Assembly (NCBI RefSeq): GCF_000764225.1
Contig: NZ_JQED01000024.1
Span: 53,425-117,424, forward strand
Direction: 5' to 3'
DNA: 64,000 nt
From: Colwellia psychrerythraea
GTDB taxonomy: Bacteria > Pseudomonadota > Gammaproteobacteria > Enterobacterales > Alteromonadaceae
Shown: one piece after another, positions 19,736 through 27,240 of the stretch
Numbering within the stretch: the first letter of the stretch is position 1
Layout: each line of letters opens with the position of its first letter
Translations under genes and position numbers: made by a program
Notes under the pieces: model-generated
Database searches by the model: none
The model's input: only the letters and a program-made list of their open reading frames with translations
Told to the model about the DNA's origin: nothing

Positions 19736-21787
19736 TTATTTTTTGGCGATTTTGCCTAGCGAAACAAAATCAAATGTGATTCGTGCTGCTTCATCCAAAA
19801 ATGGGTCTAAATCATCAAGTTCATCAGACAGGTCATCTAAATCAGTCACTTTATCTTTACCTAAAAGAGTAAGTTGTTCATTTACACGTACTAAACGTTT
19901 CGTTTTACGCTCTTTACGTTCTGATTGTCGAGTCGCAAGATTTAAAGAAATCGTTTTATCATCTTTCTCTGCTTGATAAATACTTATATCTTCTAGTAAA
20001 TAATTAAATTCTGGATTGTCTTTGATACGCTGTTGATAAAGTGAACTTAAGTATTCAATATCTGTATTAAGTTCATTCAACGGTGTATATCTTGCTTGCT
20101 GAATTTGATCCCAAGGTAAGGCGTTTTCTTCTTTACTCTCCCCCCAATCTTCAGGGTTAATTGCAGTAGGAAAAGCTATATCAGGTAAAACTCCACGATG
20201 CTGAGTACTACCACCATTTATCCGGTAAAACTTAGCAATAGTATATTGAATACTACCCAGTGGTTTTTCATATAAGTCATATACCCGACCCAAACCGCGA
20301 TGTTGTTGTACAGTGCCTTTACCAAACGTATGTTCACCAACAATAACACCACGTCCATAATCTTGGATGGCAGCAGAAAATATTTCAGAAGCAGAAGCAC
20401 TGTAACGGTCAACCATTACAGTTAACGGGCCGTCAAAAAAACTCACACCATCGCGATCACTGTTTACTTGGATACGATTAGCGCCATCTCTGATTTGAAC
20501 AACTGGCCCCTTATCTATAAACAAACCAGTTAATAACGTTGCTTCACTCAACGAACCACCACCGTTACCACGAAGATCAACTATGATGCCTTCTACTTTT
20601 TGCTCTTTAAGTTTAGCTATTTCTTTTTTTACATCTTTTGAAAGATTATTATAAAAACTGGGTATCGTAATAACACCTAATTTTTTGCTATCTGCTACAT
20701 CTGGGTTTTCAAGATAAACCTCTGACTTAGCGGCTCTATCTTCTAACTTAATAATATCTCGGACAATAGAAACTACTTTGATATTAGCTTCATCATCACT
20801 ATCACCCGATAAAATCTGCAGACGAACAGTTGTACCTTTCGCACCTTTAATTAATTCGACCACGTCATCTAAGCGCCAACCAATCACATCCTCAAAGTCT
20901 TTATCACCTTGAGCAACACCAACGATTTTATCTTTTGATTTTAATTGCTTGGATTTATCTGCTGGGCCACCCGTAACAACACGGTGAATTACAGTATAAT
21001 CTTCAATTGAGCGTAACTCTGCGCCAATACCTTCAAGTGATAAATTCATATCAACTTGGAATCGTTCTGCATTACGAGGGGATAAATACGAAGTATGTGG
21101 TTCAACAACACGTGCAAAGCTATTCATTACAAGTTGGAATGCATCTTCACTTTCACTCTGTTTCAACCGTTTTATCGCATATTCATAGCGTTTAGTTAAG
21201 ACTTCTTTAATCTTTGGCCATTTTTTCTTAGTTAACGTCAGATTTAACACATCTGACTTAACCTTCAAACGCCATAATTCATTTAACTCAGCTTCACTGG
21301 CAGGCCAAGGGGCTTCTTCCCGATCAAACGAATAAATTTCTTCTTTGGTAAAATCGAAAGGATTTTTATCACCTTTAGAACTCAATAAATTGACAGCATA
21401 TTCATAACGTTCTAAACGTCTTTGCATATTCAAATTATAAATATCGTAAGCAGTATCTAACTTACCACGAGTCAATACAGAATCAAATTCAAGGCGGTAC
21501 TTTTGAAAATCATCAATATCAGTTGCTAAGAAAATATTTCTTGCATAATCAAGCTGTTTAATAAAGCGATCAAAAATCTCACCTGACAAAGCATCATCAA
21601 TAGTGACTTTTTTATAATGTGCACGTGTAAATCGTGCCGTAATACGCTTGCTAGCTGTTGCATGCTGAGTTTCAGGCATGAGCACAGGGAGTTCTTCTGG
21701 AGTATTCGGTTTTTCAAACGCAATAGCGCTAACAGATAAACCAAACGATAAAGATACGGCGAGAGCGATACGACAAAATTTTTGCAT
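19736..21787 (-). CDS. prc: Carboxy-terminal (tail-specific) processing protease
   Basis: 683 residues, matching E. coli Prc (682). It is a periplasmic serine protease that trims or degrades proteins with nonpolar C termini, including cell-wall hydrolases. Seen: a signal peptide (about 1-23), an N-terminal helical domain, a PDZ domain (LSLEGIGAELRSIEDY... about 235-325), and a protease domain with the catalytic serine in SASASEIFSAA and the lysine in GEHTFGKGTVQQ, then the long C-terminal DUF3340-like helical region. proQ lies 86 bp upstream, the arrangement known from enterics. Confidence 0.95.
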   Translation of the reverse strand: MQKFCRIALAVSLSFGLSVSAIAFEKPNTPEELPVLMPETQHATASKRITARFTRAHYKKVTIDDALSGEIFDRFIKQLDYARNIFLATDIDDFQKYRLEFDSVLTRGKLDTAYDIYNLNMQRRLERYEYAVNLLSSKGDKNPFDFTKEEIYSFDREEAPWPASEAELNELWRLKVKSDVLNLTLTKKKWPKIKEVLTKRYEYAIKRLKQSESEDAFQLVMNSFARVVEPHTSYLSPRNAERFQVDMNLSLEGIGAELRSIEDYTVIHRVVTGGPADKSKQLKSKDKIVGVAQGDKDFEDVIGWRLDDVVELIKGAKGTTVRLQILSGDSDDEANIKVVSIVRDIIKLEDRAAKSEVYLENPDVADSKKLGVITIPSFYNNLSKDVKKEIAKLKEQKVEGIIVDLRGNGGGSLSEATLLTGLFIDKGPVVQIRDGANRIQVNSDRDGVSFFDGPLTVMVDRYSASASEIFSAAIQDYGRGVIVGEHTFGKGTVQQHRGLGRVYDLYEKPLGSIQYTIAKFYRINGGSTQHRGVLPDIAFPTAINPEDWGESKEENALPWDQIQQARYTPLNELNTDIEYLSSLYQQRIKDNPEFNYLLEDISIYQAEKDDKTISLNLATRQSERKERKTKRLVRVNEQLTLLGKDKVTDLDDLSDELDDLDPFLDEAARITFDFVSLGKIAKK

Positions 21788-21873
21788 GCATTAACTTCCT
21801 ATTCTATTTCTATATACCCTAGCATTTATGCTGGGCCTAGCCGCCTACTCTACTGATGGCGACTTTTAACTTC

Positions 21874-22536
21874 TTATAAGTAGATATTTTGAAGTTGAGT
21901 CTTGATCACCATGCCAGAATCAAGCTGAACACTGATATCTTTACCTGATATTTCAGTAATGGTGGCATTCATTGGTGAGTTGCCTAGCTGTACTCTAACT
22001 TTACTACCTACACTAATTGTAGTTGATTCGACAGATTTAAGTGGCTCTACTTCTTTTTTTACAGTTTTTTTCGTTGTTGACTTAACTGTTTTAAACTTAG
22101 TTGATTCACGTTTTTTGTCAGCTGGCTTGCTATTAGCTGCTTCTGTTGAGCCCTGCTTACCTTTATAAGGCTTTTTAGTGTCATTGTCTGTTGCTTTTTT
22201 GTTACCAAATTTTTCTTGGCTTTCTTTAAGCGTTTTGCTGGCATAAGCAGCTTGATCTTCATCAATTTCAGCAACATCTTTACCATCAATGCCCACACGA
22301 AAAGTGCCAACTTTGATAACTTTTAGGTAACGCCAACTACTAGTATAATGTCTTAATGCTTGACGTAAACGAGTTTTACTGACCGTTTCATCATCATTAA
22401 GTTGTTCTGCTAGATCTTGGAATATACCAATTTTAAGAGGTTTAACGGGACCTTTAATTGAAAAACACTCAGGGAATTTTTCACTTAAATAAGCAATGAT
22501 ATCTTTCGTACTTGTACGTTTAATTTCAGTTTCCAT
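21874..22536 (-). CDS. proQ: RNA chaperone ProQ
   Basis: 220 residues. The N-terminal FinO/ProQ domain (about 1-115) contains FSIKGPVKPLKIGIFQDL and the TRLRQALRHYTSSWRYLK RNA-binding face. A Lys-rich linker (about 115-165) follows. The C-terminal Tudor/KOW-like domain (about 168-220) starts SVGSKVRVQLGN. ProQ binds structured sRNAs and mRNA 3' ends and affects osmoregulation. The downstream gene is prc. Confidence 0.95.
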   Translation of the reverse strand: METEIKRTSTKDIIAYLSEKFPECFSIKGPVKPLKIGIFQDLAEQLNDDETVSKTRLRQALRHYTSSWRYLKVIKVGTFRVGIDGKDVAEIDEDQAAYASKTLKESQEKFGNKKATDNDTKKPYKGKQGSTEAANSKPADKKRESTKFKTVKSTTKKTVKKEVEPLKSVESTTISVGSKVRVQLGNSPMNATITEISGKDISVQLDSGMVIKTQLQNIYL

Positions 22537-22645
22537 AACTACACTTTTTTACATTTAAATTAAATTAAGCTAACCTTATTTTTGAACAAGAATCACTCTG
22601 TAAGAGTTACTCTAGCAAGAAAATAGCGCCACTGTTTATCTTTCT

Positions 22646-22933
22646 TTATTCTTCAGGATGGAGATATTGCTCTGGATTATCAAGCACATGTTTACACCAA
22701 TCATAAATATCATTTGTTTCTATTTCAGCAATGGCTTCTTGGCCTATCCAGGTATCCCAAATGAGAGCCAATAACTGTTCTAAAACTTCCGTATCGATGT
22801 CTTCATCTGCTAAATCGTACAAGGTATGATAAATTTCATTCATACGCTCAGCAACTTCTTCTTCCCGACCATCCCAATCCCCGACAATCTCTTGGGTGAC
22901 CAGATAATCATGAATGACCACAAACTCTTTCAT
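22646..22933 (-). CDS. Conserved acidic hypothetical protein in the proQ neighbourhood
   Basis: 95 residues, strongly acidic, with no signal peptide or membrane segment. It starts MKEFVVIHDYLVTQEIVGDWDG and ends DNPEQYLHPEE. I do not recognise the family. It lies between the fRMsr gene (42 bp upstream) and proQ (109 bp downstream), all on the minus strand, which supports a real gene. Cytoplasmic location is inferred. Confidence 0.65.
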   Translation of the reverse strand: MKEFVVIHDYLVTQEIVGDWDGREEEVAERMNEIYHTLYDLADEDIDTEVLEQLLALIWDTWIGQEAIAEIETNDIYDWCKHVLDNPEQYLHPEE

Positions 22934-22975
22934 TAAACCTTCACTATCTCTCTAAATTTAGACTATTGCTGAAAT

Positions 22976-23452
22976 TTATGCATTAACCATATCAGCAATA
23001 TTTTGCTCTAAAGCCTGAACTATCAACATAACACCTTGCTCGTCTTGTAAATCAAATCGATCAAATGCCGTGCTATCAATATCTAAAACAGCAATGACTT
23101 TACCAGCAACTTTTACCGGGACAACGAGTTCCGCATTACTGCTTGCATCACAAGCGATATGACCATCAAACTGATGAACATCTGAAATACGTTGAACCTC
23201 TCCGGTTGATGAACACGTACCACAAACACCAGTACCAACTGGAATTCGAATACACGCAACTTTACCTTGAAATGGACCGAGTACCAATTCATTGTCAATA
23301 AGACGATAAAAACCAACCCAATTGACTTCAGTTAATCGCTCAAAAAGCAAAGCGCTAATATTTGCCATGTTAGCAATAATATCAGATTCGTTGTTTATTA
23401 GCGCCTTAGTTTGCCCTAATAGCTCTTGATAAAATTCAGCTTTATTACTCAT
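22976..23452 (-). CDS. msrC: Free methionine-(R)-sulfoxide reductase (GAF-domain, YebR/MsrC)
   Basis: 158 residues forming a single GAF domain. It reduces free L-methionine-(R)-sulfoxide to methionine with thioredoxin. The three redox cysteines of the family are present in GKVACIRIPVGTGVCGTC and GHIACDASSN, spaced as in E. coli YebR. In E. coli the gene also lies near proQ-prc, so the neighbourhood is conserved. Confidence 0.9.
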   Translation of the reverse strand: MSNKAEFYQELLGQTKALINNESDIIANMANISALLFERLTEVNWVGFYRLIDNELVLGPFQGKVACIRIPVGTGVCGTCSSTGEVQRISDVHQFDGHIACDASSNAELVVPVKVAGKVIAVLDIDSTAFDRFDLQDEQGVMLIVQALEQNIADMVNA

Positions 23453-23568
23453 ATAAAGACACCATTAAAGAAAGCTTTGATAAAAAGCGCTAACATACCT
23501 AAAAACACTCGACAATTAAAGCTTTTCTCGAACAAATGGTGAACTATTACGAGTTATTAGCTCATTAT

Positions 23569-24411
23569 TCAATCTTTAAGACTGAATTTGACTGAAACAC
23601 TGGCAGTAATGGTCTGACTGCCTGTCAAAGATGCATGTCCTTCTGGACTTGCATCACTCATCATTGCTTTTGCATACATAGGTCGATAATGATTACTTGA
23701 TTGTTCTCTGATCATTTGTAATTTTTCTATTTTTCGCCCTGCTTGCTTTGCCATTCGTTGTGCTTTTTCCTTGGCATGACTAATAGCTTTCTATAATGCT
23801 TGTTGATAGTACTCATCTCTTCCCTCAACACTCATTGACAAAGAAGAGATATGACTGACATTTATTTTAATAATTTGAGTTAGAAACCTGTCGTATTCAT
23901 CAATGCTGTTAAATTTCACAGTAATTTGTCGGCTTAGTTCAAATAATGGACGTTTATGCTCATTCACACTAGTCGTTTGCTGATTAATACTTTGCCCATC
24001 AATATACACACTGCCTTGCCTAGTCTTGTTAACCTCAATGCCTTGTACTTGAATTGATGGTTTTTCTTTTATTATTCGCAAGTTAACTCGAGCGGAAGTA
24101 ATATTTCTTTCCTTTACTGATAGACTTTTCGCTGCATTGACAACTGAATTACTTTTCTTATCGACTAGTGCTTTTAATTTAGTCGGCACTCTACCACGTT
24201 CAGTAATGGTCAACGTTAATGAAAACTGATCTGGGATAACGATGACACTGCCTTGTCCCGAAACTTCTATCCCGGAGTCATCAAAAGAGAAAGCTTTGCT
24301 TGGTAGCATTATACAAACTAAGAGTGCCGAGTAAGAGCTAATTTGCTTGAGGTTTAAATGTAAATTCAATAAATTATTGCCTGGCGAACGAATAAGAGAT
24401 AACAAATGCAT
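23569..24411 (-). pseudogene. SIMPL-domain (DUF541) periplasmic protein interrupted by an in-frame amber codon
   Basis: The reading frame from 24411 gives 206 residues. A leader segment carries a hydrophobic signal region, then comes GIEVSGQGSVIVIPDQFSLT, the usual opening of SIMPL/DUF541 proteins. It stops at a TAG (23791-23793) straight after EYYQQAL. The same frame continues without a shift (KAISHAKEKAQRMAKQAGRK ... TITASVSVKFSLKD) to a TGA at 23569. The joined product would be about 280 residues. The part after the TAG is the conserved SIMPL C-terminal half, so the upstream fragment alone is unlikely to fold. It is a recent nonsense mutation, a sequencing error, or suppression; the first two are more likely. 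Confidence 0.8.
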
Positions 24412-24490
24412 GTTAATACCTTAATTGATTAGTTAAATGGGTTGACTTGTAGCCTGTAAAATAATGGTAAGAATAGTTTGCATCCTTTCA

Positions 24491-24534
24491 ATGCAGTAAT
24501 GAAGTTAGGATTCAGCCTGACATCATTACTGCAT
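24491..24534. repeat. Long near-perfect hairpin between the DUF2057 and SIMPL genes
   Basis: The 12-bp outer arms ATGCAGTAATGA / TCATTACTGCAT pair perfectly. After one A-A mismatch a further 6-bp arm (GTTAGG / CCTGAC, one G-T) closes on a 6-nt loop. There is no adjacent T-run, so it is not a standard terminator. It could be a small palindromic repeat element or a Rho-independent-like stabiliser. Confidence 0.6.
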
Positions 24535-24597
24535 TTATCACTATAAAAGGCTAGGTAACGTTTATTAGGATTATGGGTAAAGAACAGAGGTCTATCT

Positions 24598-25263
24598 CTA
24601 ATTCTCTGTTTTATTAATAAAATTTAGGAAATCTTCTTTTTCACTTTTATTAGCTTTCTGCCACCAATACTTAAGCATGGGGACAGTGTCTACTTTATTG
24701 ATGACTTGACTATTAAAGTCTTGCTTATCTGGCATGCTTGCTGTGCCATTATCTTGAACATTAACCGCTGGAGTTGCTAATGTCGTTACCACTTTAGTCA
24801 CCTGTAGCCCTAATTTGTAATCACTTAGCGTTTCTAGCTCTAAAACCAATTCTTGTTTAACCTCATCGGTCAAAATCAGTTCTGGATTTTTAGCAAAGCG
24901 TTCGGCCGAAGCTAAATCACTAATTTTGCTTGTAGATAATAATAATTCTTGCTGATTGGTCACAACAAATTTAACGACGAAATAATCAGACTTTACCAGC
25001 CTATCTTCACCCATATCTAAATCTTCAAAAACATCTTTATATTGTATGACTAAAGCATGCTCCCCTTGAGTTAAATCAATCGTTTGCTTTTTTGATAAAA
25101 AACCATGTTCAACAGCTTTATTATCAACATCACGCAATACTAAGTTATCGGTAACGGTCAATGAAGCGGCGTTAACCTTAACAGCAACAAAACTGCATAA
25201 CAGAATAGTGGCACAGAAATAACTTACTAGTGAATTGTTCAAAAATCTTACGGGGTTGGTCAT
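24598..25263 (-). CDS. DUF2057 (YccT-like) secreted protein
   Basis: About 221 residues from the ATG at 25263. An upstream in-frame TTG at 25272 would add three residues but lacks a good ribosome-binding site. A signal peptide occupies about residues 1-33 (ending KVNA). The domain then opens ASLTVTDNLVLRDVDNKAVE, with GEHALVIQYKDVFEDLD and DYFVVKFVV, the order seen in DUF2057/YccT proteins. Function is not established. It is divergently arranged with the FecI-like gene; the 82-bp gap between them must hold both promoters. Confidence 0.75.
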   Translation of the reverse strand: MTNPVRFLNNSLVSYFCATILLCSFVAVKVNAASLTVTDNLVLRDVDNKAVEHGFLSKKQTIDLTQGEHALVIQYKDVFEDLDMGEDRLVKSDYFVVKFVVTNQQELLLSTSKISDLASAERFAKNPELILTDEVKQELVLELETLSDYKLGLQVTKVVTTLATPAVNVQDNGTASMPDKQDFNSQVINKVDTVPMLKYWWQKANKSEKEDFLNFINKTEN

Positions 25264-25345
25264 TGTAGTCAAGCTCGAATCCTTTATAGCGATGAAAAGT
25301 AATTACTCTTTATAAACTGCCTAGCGAATAAATAAAAGTAAAAAG

Positions 25346-25969
25346 ATGTCAGAAAGGTTAGACATTTGTCCAACCCCATGCGTATTATCCATGCAAGTTA
25401 AAAGTATTGAGCAAACATGGATGGCAAGAAACTCGACATTAACAACGCTTTTTCTAAGTACCAAAAGAAATATTGGGCGATTAATTCGTCATATTGTTAA
25501 AACTGACGATATCGATGACATAGTTCAAGAAACCTTTATTAAAACTTATGAAGCTGATTTAAAACAAGAGATTAAATATGTTCGTAGCTATATGCTAAAA
25601 ACGGCTAAAAATCTCGCTTTAAATCATGTTGCTCGTTGGGATAATAAATATAATGATTCTTTAGAGGATTTTGCTCAGCCACCTGTTCAATTAACTAGCC
25701 GTAAAATTGAAGACGATTACGAAAGTAAAGAACAGTTCTTATTTTTTTGCCGTGCAACAGACCAGCTATCTGGGTCAGTGCGTAAGTGTTTTATTCTAAA
25801 GAAGGTTTATGGTTTAAGCCAAAAAGAGATTGCTAGCTATTTAGATTTAAGTGAAAGCACTGTTGAGAAGCATATAGCGAAAGGTCTACTAAAGAGCACA
25901 AAATATATTAAACGAATGAACCTTGATCATGGTGATGTGAGTGTAAACAAGAACATAGCCAGCAAGTAA
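25346..25969 (+). CDS. ECF sigma factor, FecI-like
   Basis: Up to 207 residues. Region 2 contains DDIDDIVQETFIKTYE and KYVRSYMLKTAKNLALNH. Region 4 contains the helix-turn-helix GLSQKEIASYLDLSESTVEKHIAKGL. Both fit the FecI group of extracytoplasmic-function sigma factors. FecR and a TonB-dependent receptor gene with an STN domain follow directly, so this sigma factor very probably activates the receptor gene when substrate binds. The start is uncertain: the first ATG has only a weak AAAAAG site, and the ATG at 25391 (MQVKSIEQTW) would give 192 residues, nearer to usual FecI size. Confidence 0.88.
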   Translation: MSERLDICPTPCVLSMQVKSIEQTWMARNSTLTTLFLSTKRNIGRLIRHIVKTDDIDDIVQETFIKTYEADLKQEIKYVRSYMLKTAKNLALNHVARWDNKYNDSLEDFAQPPVQLTSRKIEDDYESKEQFLFFCRATDQLSGSVRKCFILKKVYGLSQKEIASYLDLSESTVEKHIAKGLLKSTKYIKRMNLDHGDVSVNKNIASK

Positions 25970-25997
25970 AAAACAGTTTTGAAATAGAGTATTAAGA

Positions 25998-27119
25998 ATG
26001 AGTAATGTCAGCCAACTTTTCGGCGAAGATAAAAAACAACAAACAAATAGCAATAACGATGAAGACAGTATCCAAGACCTCGCTTGCCTTTGGATTAGTC
26101 GTATGGATAGAGGCTTAAGTACCGCAGAAAAACAGCAACTTGTTGAGTGGTGTAAGCAAAAAAGCCAACATTATAATGCACTTCTTGAAATGGCTTCTTA
26201 TTGGGATGATTTAAGTGTTTTGAATGAATTAAGTGATTTATTTCCGTTAATTCACACAAAAATAGATAAAAGAAATAAATACACTGCAATTGCGCTAGCA
26301 GCTAGTGTCACCATCATTTCTCTTCTCGGTATCAATACATTCCTCGATAAATCATTTTTACCTTATTTACCTTCTCAACATGAACAAAGATTAACATACA
26401 CTGACACCTTAAAAGCTGATGTAGGTAAACAAGCAATCTTTACCTTACAAGACGGCTCTCAAGTACAATTAAATACAAATAGTCTGCTCGAAGTAGATTA
26501 TAGCCCTACAAAACGTCAACTGACACTCGTCAGAGGAGAAGCGCGTTTCGACGTTGCTAAAGATACAAATCGACCATTCACTGTTACCGCAGGTGAGAAA
26601 TCCTTTACTGCTTTAGGTACGATATTTAATGTCCAAAAAAATACCGACCAAGCTATGGAATTAGTTGTTACCGAAGGAAAAGTATTAATCACCAAAGCAA
26701 TGACTTCAGTAAGCGATATTAAAGACTCCTTACTCTCTGTTTCTACATCGATAAAGCCAGATAATTTAGAAGCAACCCTGGTTATTTCGGGTGAAAAAGC
26801 AGTAATAGCTGAAAACTCAGCTTCACTGGTGAATACGCCTATAGAGAAAATATCTTTAGATCAGATTAATCGAGATCTGGCTTGGCAACAAGGCATGCTT
26901 ATTTTTGAAGGTGAGCCTTTATCAACAGCATTAGCAGAAATTAGTCGCTATACCTCCAGTAGTTTTGAGATCGTTGATAGCCAACTCGCAGAACTTACTG
27001 TCGCTGGTTATTTTAAAGCAGGTGACATTGAAGGGCTATTAAGCTCTTTACAAAGTAGTTTTGGTATTGATTATCACAAAAACTCTCACGGTACTATTTT
27101 ACTTACCAGCAAAGAATAA
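25998..27119 (+). CDS. FecR-like anti-sigma factor / signal transducer
   Basis: 373 residues. The N-terminal cytoplasmic DUF4880-like segment (about 22-85, LACLWISRMDRGLSTAEKQQ) binds the sigma factor. One membrane helix follows (about 95-115, AIALAASVTIISLLGINTFL). The periplasmic FecR domain (about 130-240) has ADVGKQAIFTLQDGSQVQLN and VRGEARFDV. The C-terminal STN-like module (about 300-373) contains EGEPLSTALAEISRY. It lies 28 bp after the sigma gene. By analogy with FecIRA it relays the loaded state of the receptor to the sigma factor. Confidence 0.92.
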   Translation: MSNVSQLFGEDKKQQTNSNNDEDSIQDLACLWISRMDRGLSTAEKQQLVEWCKQKSQHYNALLEMASYWDDLSVLNELSDLFPLIHTKIDKRNKYTAIALAASVTIISLLGINTFLDKSFLPYLPSQHEQRLTYTDTLKADVGKQAIFTLQDGSQVQLNTNSLLEVDYSPTKRQLTLVRGEARFDVAKDTNRPFTVTAGEKSFTALGTIFNVQKNTDQAMELVVTEGKVLITKAMTSVSDIKDSLLSVSTSIKPDNLEATLVISGEKAVIAENSASLVNTPIEKISLDQINRDLAWQQGMLIFEGEPLSTALAEISRYTSSSFEIVDSQLAELTVAGYFKAGDIEGLLSSLQSSFGIDYHKNSHGTILLTSKE

Positions 27120-27240
27120 TTCCCTAGCTACTCCTGTAACCAATTTTATTTCCCTGATAAATAGCTGGTATTTTTACTGGCTATTTCCTCATACATAGAA
27201 CAAGATGAAAAAAACAAAAAAATAAATTAGAGGAATTCCC

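Noticed and set aside
27205..27225. A possible leader peptide MKKTKK before the TonB receptor gene
   Set aside because: It is six codons long in an A-rich stretch, with no attenuator structure after it.
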